Below are positions 34,144 through 41,528 of a DNA stretch of 64,000 nt, piece by piece (within the stretch, counting starts at the first letter, position 1; each line of letters starts with the position of its first letter). The notes under the pieces were generated by a model, which saw nothing but the letters and a program-made list of their open reading frames with translations, had not been told where the DNA came from and ran no database searches. The position numbers and the translations under genes are program-made. The stretch spans positions 496,001 through 560,000 of the forward strand of contig CAWBGJ010000015.1 in NCBI GenBank assembly GCA_963788325.1, given 5' to 3'. Source of the stretch: Prado023 sp963788325 (GTDB taxonomy: Bacteria > Actinomycetota > Actinomycetes > S36-B12 > CAIYMF01).

Positions 34144-35160
34144 ATGCGCGCCATGTGGAGCGGGAACGTCGCCTTCGGGTTGGTCCACATCCCGGTGAAG
34201 ATGTACGCCGCCACCCAGGACCTGGATGTGCGGTTCCACCAGGTCCACCTCGCCGACGGCGGGCGCATCAAGTACCTGCGCCAGTGTCAGGCCTGCGAGC
34301 AGGTGGTGCCGTTCGCCGAGATCGGCAAGGGCTTCGAGGACGAGACCGGTCGTCGGGTGCTGGTTGCCGAGGACGAGTTGGACAACCTGCAGGTCGAGCA
34401 TGGCCGGGACCTGGAGATCATCGAGTTCGCACCTGCGGCGCAGATCGATCCGCTGTTCTTCGAGAAGGCCTACTACCTCGAGCCCGCCACCGGTGCGGCC
34501 AAGCCGTACGTGTTGCTGCGCCAGGCCCTGGAGCGCACTGAGCGGATCGCGGTCGTGATGATGACGCTGCGCAAGCGGACCCGGTTGGGCCTGCTGCGCG
34601 TGCGCGACGACGTACTCGTGCTGCAGACGATGCTCTGGCCCGACGAGGTCCGGGTGCCCGACTTCGAGGGCATCTCCGACGAGGACATCTCGGTGCGCCC
34701 GCAGGAGTTGGCGATGGCCGGCTCGCTGGTCGAGGGCCTGAGCGCGGACTTCGATCCGGCCGCCCACACCGACGAGTACCGACAGGCAGTGCTGGACCTC
34801 GTGGCCCAGAAGCTCGAGGGGCAGGACGTGATCGTGCCACCGGTCGCCGCCGAGGCCGAGCAGTCCGGCAACGTCATCGACCTGATGGCCGCCCTGCAGG
34901 AATCAGTCCGGCGCACCCAGGCGGCTCGGGGCGAGTCCGCGGCCGCCGCGACCGCCTCGGAGGATTCGGCCGCCGACCAGGTGGAGGCGGCTTCCCCACG
35001 ATCGACGGCCACCGACCCGGACGAGCAGGTGCCCGCGCCGAAGCAGAGCGCCACGAAGCGATCCCCGGCCAAGCGAGCACCGGCGAAGAGGGAACCAGTC
35101 AAGAAGGCCACCAAGCCGGCGGACACCAAGAAGGACCCGGTCAAGAAGGCGGCCGGGTAG
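34144..35160 (+). CDS. ku: Non-homologous end-joining protein Ku
   Basis: Ku forms a homodimeric ring on DNA double-strand ends and recruits ligase LigD. The 338-residue protein begins MRAMWSGNVAFGLVHIPVKM, the standard bacterial Ku start. The core domain runs to about residue 260, with CQACEQVVPFAEIGKGFE and EKAYYLEPATGAAKPYVLLR. An Ala/Asp/Glu linker leads into a Lys/Ala/Pro tail with repeated AKR and KK units, a DNA-binding extension found in many actinobacterial Ku proteins. No ligD is in the window. It lies next to an AlkZ-like gene and sbcCD. Confidence 0.96.
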   Translation: MRAMWSGNVAFGLVHIPVKMYAATQDLDVRFHQVHLADGGRIKYLRQCQACEQVVPFAEIGKGFEDETGRRVLVAEDELDNLQVEHGRDLEIIEFAPAAQIDPLFFEKAYYLEPATGAAKPYVLLRQALERTERIAVVMMTLRKRTRLGLLRVRDDVLVLQTMLWPDEVRVPDFEGISDEDISVRPQELAMAGSLVEGLSADFDPAAHTDEYRQAVLDLVAQKLEGQDVIVPPVAAEAEQSGNVIDLMAALQESVRRTQAARGESAAAATASEDSAADQVEAASPRSTATDPDEQVPAPKQSATKRSPAKRAPAKREPVKKATKPADTKKDPVKKAAG

Positions 35161-35291
35161 CGCCCAGTCGCTGTCGCCTTCGAACAACTCAGCGAGGTTC
35201 CCGACCGCAGGCGGGCGGGTGCTGGCCGTCGGTCCGCGCCGATGTCGGACCGGTCGTCGAGAATGGGGGCACACCGATCCGAGGGGAGCCC

Positions 35292-36227
35292 ATGGGAAGT
35301 CCGAGCGCGACACCGCGAACGGCGCGGCCCCCCACGGGCGATCGTCCGCGGGGCCCCGGGGGCGCGGGCCACCGACCCGCGCCTAATGGTGCCCCAGCTC
35401 GGCGCAGACCCCTGTCGCCGCGGGTCCGGCGCCGTCGGTGGGTGTTCGGCCTGTCCGTGCTGGCAAGTCTCTTGGCGTTCGTCGCCGTGGGGCTGGCCGC
35501 GACCGGGCTGCTCGGTTCGCTGGCGCCCATCGAGACCGGGCCCGAGCGCATCGCGGGCATCACCCAGCCGGAGGCGACCAACTGGTCAGGGACGCAACCC
35601 GAGTACGGCGTCGACGTGTCGTTCCCCCAGTGTGGGCGTCGGTTGGGTGACCTAGGTGACGGATTCGCGATCATCGGCCTCGACGGTGGGATGCCCGACC
35701 GACCGAACCCCTGCTTCGCCGAGCAGTGGCGCTTCGCGACTCGCCAGGCCGGCGCCGCCGTGTACGTGAACACGGCGGACAACGGCCGCGGCGACCCACT
35801 CGACGTCGGCCGCCGGGCAGCCGAGGGCGACCTCGCTGCGCTGGCCGAGCACGAGGTCCCCCAGGGCACCCCGGTCTGGTTGGACGTGGAGCTGCCAGAG
35901 GTCTGGAACGGCTCCCCCGGGCGGCACCGCGCCGTGATCAGCGAGCATCTGCGCGTCCTGGCTGAGGCGGGCCACCCCGTGGGCATCTACTCAGCCCCCG
36001 CGCTCTGGGCGGAGATCACCGGTGACGCGGACGTGGAGGTCCCAACCTGGGTGGGAATTGGCACAGCGGGCAGGGCGCGAGCGGCAGAGGTGTGCTCCGC
36101 GGAGTCGTTCGGCGGCCGGCCTCCTGACCTCGTCCAGCGGATCGGTACCGGCAGCGACGGCCTTCCCCTGGACCGCAACCTGACCTGCCCGGGGACAGAC
36201 CTGACCGGCCTCATCAGGCCGAACTGA
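35292..36227 (+). CDS. Membrane-anchored DUF1906/glycoside-hydrolase-like protein
   Basis: The 311-residue protein has a basic, Pro/Arg-rich cytoplasmic N-terminus (1-50). One membrane segment follows at about 51-74 (FGLSVLASLLAFVAVGLAAT), so the rest is extracytoplasmic. From about residue 103, YGVDVSFPQCG, FAIIGLDGGMP, AAVYVNTADNG, VWLDVELPE and GIYSAPALWAE trace a TIM-barrel of the GH25-like/DUF1906 type. Those enzymes are related to peptidoglycan hydrolases. Acidic residues in the expected strands remain, but activity is unproven. GAGGGGAGCCC precedes the ATG. No operon partner. Confidence 0.7.
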   Translation: MGSPSATPRTARPPTGDRPRGPGGAGHRPAPNGAPARRRPLSPRVRRRRWVFGLSVLASLLAFVAVGLAATGLLGSLAPIETGPERIAGITQPEATNWSGTQPEYGVDVSFPQCGRRLGDLGDGFAIIGLDGGMPDRPNPCFAEQWRFATRQAGAAVYVNTADNGRGDPLDVGRRAAEGDLAALAEHEVPQGTPVWLDVELPEVWNGSPGRHRAVISEHLRVLAEAGHPVGIYSAPALWAEITGDADVEVPTWVGIGTAGRARAAEVCSAESFGGRPPDLVQRIGTGSDGLPLDRNLTCPGTDLTGLIRPN

Positions 36228-36265
36228 GACAGGCCGAACGGAGCCCCGCCGAACGGAGCCCGCGG

Positions 36266-36644
36266 CTACGGTGCGCCAGTCTCCGGCCGCCCGGCCGGCA
36301 GCACGACAGGGGCGATCCGGCAGGCATCGCCCGCCTGGGCCGCGGGCAGGACATGACCGACCCGCAGGTGGTCGTACTGCTCGGCGTGGCGCGCCATGAA
36401 GCCGTCCACGTACCAGCAGCTTGGGGATCACCGACACTCCTGCCACCTGCGCCGCCTCCAAGGTGAACGCCACGAGGCGGGCGGCGAATCCGCGGCCCTC
36501 GAACCCGGGCATCGTCACCGTCGAGTAGATCTCCCAGACGCCCTCTCCCACGGAAACGGAGGCGCGGCAGACCTGGATCCCGTCGAGCGTGGCGGTGAAG
36601 AGCGAGGGATTCACTCGGGTCAGGACCAACTCTTGTGTGGACAT
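36266..36644 (-). pseudogene. GNAT family N-acetyltransferase broken by a one-base frameshift
   Basis: The reading begins MSTQELVLTRVNPSLFTATL and continues to FEGRGFAARLVAFTLEAAQ and VIP. The acetyl-CoA loop is the RGFAARLV region, as in small YjdJ/YidJ-type GNAT proteins. At 36419-36426 one extra base shifts the frame. Removing it restores SCWYVDGFMARHAEQYDHL and a stop at 36266, giving about 125 residues, the usual family size. The total span of 379 nt is one more than a multiple of three. It may be a recent pseudogene or a sequencing error. TACCGT ends 6 nt before the ATG. Confidence 0.75.
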
Positions 36645-36650
36645 GGCGCA

Positions 36651-36656
36651 ACGGTA
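36651..36656 (-). promoter_or_regulatory. -10 box of the GNAT gene (leaderless)
   Basis: TACCGT on the minus strand ends 6 nt before the ATG at 36644. The promoter remains intact although the gene is frameshifted. Confidence 0.4.
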
Positions 36657-36808
36657 ATGGCCGCCAGGGGAGCCTGCACCGCGCACCGGACCACCCGGCT
36701 GGACAGGTGGGCACGCGGCGCGCCCTGATCGGGCTTGCCCAGCGGGCCGCCTGCGCGGACGTAGACTTGATCCGTAACAGCCACTACCACCATCACGAAA
36801 GGCCAGAA

Positions 36809-37204
36809 ATGGACTTCAATGCCGGCAGCTTCTGGGACGTGCTCCTGTGGAGCCTGTTCTTCTTCATCTGGATCGCGTTCATCTTCGTCTGGGTCCGTTG
36901 CGTCTTCGACATGTTCGGCGACCACACTCTCGGCGGCTTCGCCAAGACCCTCTGGGCGCTCTGCTTCATCTTCTTCGCGCCCCTGACCACGCTGGTCTAC
37001 CTGATCGCCCGCGGCAAGAGCATGCAGGAGCGCTCGATGCAGCAGATGGCCGATGCCAAGGCGCAGCAGGATCAGTACATCCAGCAGGTGGCGGGCTCGA
37101 GCAAGTCCGCGGCCGACCAGATCGCGGACGCCAAGGGCCTCCTCGACTCGGGCGCCATCAACCAGCAGGAGTTCGACGCGCTCAAGGCCAAGGCCCTGGC
37201 CTGA
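36809..37204 (+). CDS. Small membrane protein with SHOCT domain
   Basis: The 131-residue protein has two hydrophobic segments: about residues 8-30 (FWDVLLWSLFFFIWIAFIFV) and 45-66 (LWALCFIFFAPLTTLVYLIA). This is a PLDc_N-like membrane hairpin. A helical charged linker and a C-terminal SHOCT domain follow (ADAKGLLDSGAINQQEFDAL), a short module often found at the end of oligomeric or membrane-associated proteins. GAAAGG lies before the ATG at 36809, and TAGACT at 36762 is a possible -10 box. The function is unknown. A strong terminator follows. Confidence 0.82.
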   Translation: MDFNAGSFWDVLLWSLFFFIWIAFIFVWVRCVFDMFGDHTLGGFAKTLWALCFIFFAPLTTLVYLIARGKSMQERSMQQMADAKAQQDQYIQQVAGSSKSAADQIADAKGLLDSGAINQQEFDALKAKALA

Positions 37205-37235
37205 GTCACGCGCGACCTGCCTCGGCTGGTCGCAT

Positions 37236-37273
37236 CGCAGGGGCCCTGGACGGCAACCTCCGGGGCCCCTGCG
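37236..37273. terminator. Strong bidirectional terminator (SHOCT gene / pxpC)
   Basis: Eleven perfect pairs (37236-37246 with 37263-37273, arm CGCAGGGGCCC) extend inward by three more, followed by CGTTTC on the plus strand. It lies between convergent genes, 32 nt after the SHOCT gene stop and 5 nt from the pxpC stop. Confidence 0.8.
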
Positions 37274-37277
37274 CGTT

Positions 37278-38135
37278 TCAGCCGAGCTGCCCGATCCGAA
37301 GGATGACCGGTTCCACGGTCGCGGGCGGACCGGTCACCGGCAGGAGCTCGAGACGATCTCCTGGCGCCACGTGCGCCCATCGAGACAGGTCCGCCGTGGC
37401 GACCACCCCGGCGATCGGATAGCCACCCATCGTCCCGGCGTCCGGGCCGAGCAGCATCCAGTCCCCCGCCGGCAGCACCTGGAGCGCACCGGGCAGCACA
37501 CCCACGGAGAGCAGCTCCCGCCCAGCCACATGGCCCACACCAATGCGCGCGTCGGGGCGCAGTCGCACTCCGATCCGCGAGGTGTCGCGCACCTCCACCA
37601 TCGTGCGCTCAAGGGCCAGGTGGGGGCCCGCGACGACGCGGACCGGACCACCGACCAGGGGGACAGTCGCAACATCGCCGACCGTGTCCGCCACCGGGAA
37701 CCGACTGGTCGCGATCCGCTGACCGACCCGTACAGGCGGGGGCCCCAGCCCGTCGAGCACCGAGGTTGACCGAGATCCCAGGACCGGCTCAGGCCGCAGC
37801 CCGCCGGCGACGGCCAGATACAGCCGACCCTGCGCCTCCAACTCCAGCAGCGCACCCGCCGCCACCTCCACCGCCGTCCAGAGCGGTGCTGGGCGCCCGT
37901 CGATCCAGGCCAGCCCCTGGCCCGTGACGGCTGCGACCATGCGGGTCCCGGCGCGCAGGACCACCCGGCCAACGACCTCAAGGCAGGCCTCACGTGGGTC
38001 CCCGCCGACCAGGGCAGTGCCCACCGCGTGGGCGGTGCGATCGAACGCCCCCGACGCGGGCACCCCGCTGGCCAGGTGCGCTCGACCCTGGTCCTGGAAC
38101 AGCGCCGAGCCGGCAAGGGCCACGACCTCGATCAC
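37278..38135 (-). CDS. pxpC: 5-oxoprolinase subunit C (biotin-dependent carboxyltransferase-like)
   Basis: PxpC works with PxpA and PxpB in ATP-dependent opening of 5-oxoproline to glutamate. It is homologous to the C part of urea amidolyase and to KipA. The 285-residue protein has GSALFQDQGRAHLASGVPAS, GAFDRTAHAVGTALVGGDP, the PVRVVAGPHL segment and MLLGPDAGTMGGYPIAGVV near the end. Its start overlaps the stop of the upstream pxpAB fusion (ATGA). All three activities are therefore on a two-gene operon. Confidence 0.9.
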   Translation of the reverse strand: MIEVVALAGSALFQDQGRAHLASGVPASGAFDRTAHAVGTALVGGDPREACLEVVGRVVLRAGTRMVAAVTGQGLAWIDGRPAPLWTAVEVAAGALLELEAQGRLYLAVAGGLRPEPVLGSRSTSVLDGLGPPPVRVGQRIATSRFPVADTVGDVATVPLVGGPVRVVAGPHLALERTMVEVRDTSRIGVRLRPDARIGVGHVAGRELLSVGVLPGALQVLPAGDWMLLGPDAGTMGGYPIAGVVATADLSRWAHVAPGDRLELLPVTGPPATVEPVILRIGQLG

Positions 38136-39586
38136 GGGCCCACCTCGCGGAAGCGGACCAGGTCGCCGAGGGCGAGCAGCGCAGGTGGTTCAGCCCGTGC
38201 ATCGAACAGGTCGGCGTCGGTGCTCCCCAGCAAGTGCCACCCACCCGGGGAGGCGGATGGGTAGACCGCGCACATCCCCGCGGCCAGGGCCACAGACCCA
38301 GCCGACACGCGCGGCCTCGGGTCGTCCCTGCGCCCGATCGCGTCGAACAGGGGATCGGCGCAGGTCAAGTAGCCGAACCCCGGCGAGAATCCCACAGCCG
38401 CCACGGTCCACGTGGTCGCCGAGTGGCGCCGGACGACTTCCTGCGCGCTGACGCCGACGGCGCGCGCCAGGTCGGCAAGGTCCGCGCCGTCATAGCGCAC
38501 GTCCAGTGTGTGGCTCCGCGTGCCCAGCGCACCGTGGCGGGCCACAGAACCCAGTGCCGCACTGCTGGCCAACTCGTCGCCGACCTGCGCAGGGTCAGGC
38601 CGGTCCGCCGGTCGATCGAAGACCATCAGGACGCTGGCCACGCCGGCGACCACCTGCGCACCCGGCCAGCGGGCGCGTGCTGCGCCAGCGACCCTGAGCA
38701 CCCAGGCCGTCCGCGGCCGACTGGGCCCGAGCGGCTCGAGCAGCACGGCCCGGTCACCGAACGGCACGGCCCGCAGCTGGAGCCGCGCGAGGTGGGGCAC
38801 CTGGGTGCGAGGTGCACGATCAGCGCGCACCTGCCAGCCTGCAGCAACCAGGGCGCCGTGGACCGCACCCGCCGCGCCGAGCGCATCGGGGGTGTCCCCA
38901 TGCACGCACAGGGTGTCGACGGCCACCTCGAGACGCTCCCCCTCGACGGACCGGACGCTGCCCGACGCGAGGTCCAGGGCTTGGCCGACCATGCCCTCGA
39001 GCGAGTCGTGGAGGTCACCGGGCTGCCCTCGAGCCACCAGGTGTCCCGACGCCGCGTACCCACGGTCGACGAATCCCTCGCAGATTATCCGGACCCCCGC
39101 GGCCCGGGCCCGCTCGGCGAGGCGCCCGTGAGGTTGGGTCATCACCGCCACTGGGTAGCCCAGCAGCTCCCCGACCCGGTGCACCGCGTCGAGCACGACC
39201 TCGGCGGCGAGTGCGTCGTACACAGCCTCGTTGTAGAGCGATCCGTGCGCCTTGACGTGGGTCAGCACGGCGCCCGAACGCTCCACCGCCCGGGCCACGT
39301 CCAGGCACTGTTCCACGAGGTCCCGGGTGAACTCAGCCCGTCCGCCGAGATCCGCCCGAAGAGCGTGCAGGTGCGAGGCACGTCCGAATCCCGGCCGGTC
39401 GCGGTAGGACGGGTGCGCCCCCACCGAGACCCCGCGGGCAACGGCCATCGCGACAGCCCGCGCCAGAACCGACCCCCCTCCTGCGTGAGCGCCCGTAGCG
39501 ATGTTGGCCGTGGTCACGATCCTCAGCAGCGCCTCGTCGTCACCGACTCCCTCGCCGAGGTCAGCGTTGAGGTCGATCACACGCAT
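38132..39586 (-). CDS. Fused 5-oxoprolinase subunits PxpA-PxpB
   Basis: The 484-residue product joins two normally separate subunits. Residues 1 to about 250 are PxpA (LamB/YcsF): MRVIDLNADLGEGVGDDEAL, ATGAHAGGGSVLARAVAMAV, VGAHPSYRDRPGFGR, VKAHGSLYNEAVYD and CVHGDTPDAL. Residues from about 275 are PxpB (KipI-like): VPFGDRAVLLEP, then VGFSPGFGYLTCADPLFDAI and SASPGGWHLLGST. No stop or frameshift separates them. The ATG at 39586 follows a GGAGGAG ribosome binding site. A fixed 1:1 ratio of A and B would result. Fusions of B and C are common. I am less sure how common A-B fusions are. Confidence 0.88.
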   Translation of the reverse strand: MRVIDLNADLGEGVGDDEALLRIVTTANIATGAHAGGGSVLARAVAMAVARGVSVGAHPSYRDRPGFGRASHLHALRADLGGRAEFTRDLVEQCLDVARAVERSGAVLTHVKAHGSLYNEAVYDALAAEVVLDAVHRVGELLGYPVAVMTQPHGRLAERARAAGVRIICEGFVDRGYAASGHLVARGQPGDLHDSLEGMVGQALDLASGSVRSVEGERLEVAVDTLCVHGDTPDALGAAGAVHGALVAAGWQVRADRAPRTQVPHLARLQLRAVPFGDRAVLLEPLGPSRPRTAWVLRVAGAARARWPGAQVVAGVASVLMVFDRPADRPDPAQVGDELASSAALGSVARHGALGTRSHTLDVRYDGADLADLARAVGVSAQEVVRRHSATTWTVAAVGFSPGFGYLTCADPLFDAIGRRDDPRPRVSAGSVALAAGMCAVYPSASPGGWHLLGSTDADLFDARAEPPALLALGDLVRFREVGP

Positions 39587-39744
39587 GTCGCTGGCTCCTC
39601 CTGCCTCGGCCCGGCCGCGGGGTCCGGCCAGCATCGCGGACCTTCGCCGGTCGGGCAACGTGTGGCACCCCGAGAGTTCCGATCAGGGCACCGGCCTTGC
39701 TCCATCCGGGCGACCACCTACCGACGAGTAGCCGCAGATGGCCG

Positions 39745-39750
39745 TAGGGT
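39745..39750 (+). promoter_or_regulatory. -10 box of the PAS-GGDEF gene (leaderless)
   Basis: TAGGGT ends 6 nt before the GTG at 39757. There is no ribosome binding site. Confidence 0.45.
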
Positions 39751-39756
39751 CACCTC

Positions 39757-41421
39757 GTGGCCGCCACCGAGCACGTGAGCAGTCCCGGGGTACACCCCGG
39801 GGCCACGCCCGAGGCTGGAGTCCCCGGGTGGGTCATCCAGTCCCACGGGGCCGCAGCCGTCGGCGCCGCCGTGCTCGACGACCAGGGCAGGCTCCTGTGG
39901 GCCAACGCGGCCCTCGAAGCGCTCTCCCAGACGCCGGCCGACCAGCTCGTGGGTCGCCGCCTGCCCGATCTGGTGACCTCCCCGGATCGCGCCCAGATGG
40001 AGCAGGCGCTGGCCACACTGGGACCCGAGCACATGACGGTCGCACAGGTTCGGGGGCCCCAGCCGGGCACCTGGCTGCACATCTCCTTGAGCCTGATGCC
40101 GCGGCACGGTGATACCGGCCCCGCCGTCCTGCTCCAGGCGGTCGACATCACTGAGTCCGTTCAGGCCCAGCATTCGCTGGAGGTCATGAGCCGCAACGTT
40201 CTCGACGTGGTCGCGCTGGTCGACTCGCAGGGCATCATCACCTGGGCCTCCCCCTCGATCGCCGCGGTGCTCGGTCGGGACCCGGAGTCGCTGATCGGCC
40301 GCGAGCTGGTCGTCCTCGTGGCCCAGGACGATGTGGTCGGGTACGCCGATGCTCTGGCCGGCGCCGAGCCCGGCATGGAGACGATCACCCGCACCGTGCG
40401 GATGCGCGCCGCCTCTGGGGCCTTCCGGTACATGTCGGTGACCGCCCGTCCGGTCCCGGACAACGGCACCGGACCGCATACCGCCGTCGCGATGCGCGAC
40501 GTGACCGAGGAGCTGCGGGCCAAGCGCGAGCTCGCCCGCAGCGAGGAGCAGTTCCGCATGGCGATGCTCGGCGCGCCCGAGGGCATGGCGGTGACGGACT
40601 CCCAGGACCGCATCGTGCAGGTCAACCCTGCGCTGTGCGAGTTGCTCGGCACCTCAGGCTCAGCACTGATCGGTCATCGGTTCCGCGAGTTCATCGCACC
40701 CGAGGAGCGCGAATCGGTCGACCAGTGGCGTGAGCGACTGCTCCGCGGCAACTCATCGATCGAGCGCAGCCAGCACCGGCTGGTCAACAAGGCCAACGAG
40801 GTCTGGGTGGACCACTCGGTGGGCATCATGCGCGATGACCTCGGCAATCCCGCGCTGTTCGTCCACCAGTTCGCCGACCGGACTGCAGCGCGACGCCTCG
40901 AGGCCGACCTGACCTACCGCGCGAGCCACGACCTGCAGACGGGCCTGGCCAACAAGGAGTCCCTGCGCACACGGCTGACCCAGCGGCTGGGACTGTCTTC
41001 GAACTCAGATGAGACAGTCGGGGTCCTGTTCTGCGACATCGACAACCTCAAGCCGATCAACGACCGCTACGGCCACCTGATCGGCGACGCAGTCATCTCA
41101 GCCGTGGCCAACCGCCTGGAACGCGCGGTGCGTCGCCAGGACGAGGTGGCCCGCTACGGCGGTGACGAGTTCTTCATCGTCCTGGATCACTGCGCCTCCG
41201 TCGAGGAGCTGGCGGTGGTGGCGCGCAATGTGCAGGCCGCCGCGACCCACCCGGTCGAGACTCCGGGGGTATCCGTGGACGTGAGCATCTCGGTGGGCGC
41301 CGTGCTCGCCGAGGGCAGCGCCGAGACCGACGAGGCCCTGCGGCGAGCCGACGAGGCGCTCTACCGGGCCAAGCGCCAGGGCGGCAACCGCATCTGCGTC
41401 GAGGGCCTGGAGAACTGCTGA
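39757..41421 (+). CDS. PAS-domain diguanylate cyclase
   Basis: The 554-residue protein has no membrane segment and appears cytoplasmic. Three PAS-type sensor units can be followed, with cores at about residues 30-130 (AAVLDDQGRLLWANAALEAL), 145-250 (VVALVDSQGIITWASPSIAA) and 268-385 (MAVTDSQDRIVQVNPALCEL). A GGDEF domain follows with DLQTGLANKESLRTRL and the intact active site YGGDEF (GGDEF at 468-472). The inhibitory RxxD site is present as RRQD five residues before it. It should make c-di-GMP with product inhibition. The GTG start is fixed by the adjacent -10 box. It precedes the GGDEF-EAL gene by 107 bp. Confidence 0.92.
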   Translation: MAATEHVSSPGVHPGATPEAGVPGWVIQSHGAAAVGAAVLDDQGRLLWANAALEALSQTPADQLVGRRLPDLVTSPDRAQMEQALATLGPEHMTVAQVRGPQPGTWLHISLSLMPRHGDTGPAVLLQAVDITESVQAQHSLEVMSRNVLDVVALVDSQGIITWASPSIAAVLGRDPESLIGRELVVLVAQDDVVGYADALAGAEPGMETITRTVRMRAASGAFRYMSVTARPVPDNGTGPHTAVAMRDVTEELRAKRELARSEEQFRMAMLGAPEGMAVTDSQDRIVQVNPALCELLGTSGSALIGHRFREFIAPEERESVDQWRERLLRGNSSIERSQHRLVNKANEVWVDHSVGIMRDDLGNPALFVHQFADRTAARRLEADLTYRASHDLQTGLANKESLRTRLTQRLGLSSNSDETVGVLFCDIDNLKPINDRYGHLIGDAVISAVANRLERAVRRQDEVARYGGDEFFIVLDHCASVEELAVVARNVQAAATHPVETPGVSVDVSISVGAVLAEGSAETDEALRRADEALYRAKRQGGNRICVEGLENC

Positions 41422-41462
41422 CCGATGCCTCTGCGCATCCGGGGCGAAAGGATCTTGTGCAC

Positions 41463-41503
41463 GAGTCGATGATCGGTTACCGTGCGCAATGAGTCGATGA
41501 CTC
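41463..41503 (+). repeat. Repeated GAGTCGATGA motif and palindrome upstream of the GGDEF-EAL gene
   Basis: GAGTCGATGA occurs at 41463-41472 and 41491-41500, 28 bp apart. The second copy lies in the palindrome GAGTC-GAT-GACTC (41491-41503). The motif sits 26-66 bp before the GTG of the next gene, so it could be a regulator site. Confidence 0.45.
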
Positions 41504-41528
41504 TCTGGATAGGGAGGAGCAGTCAGCC

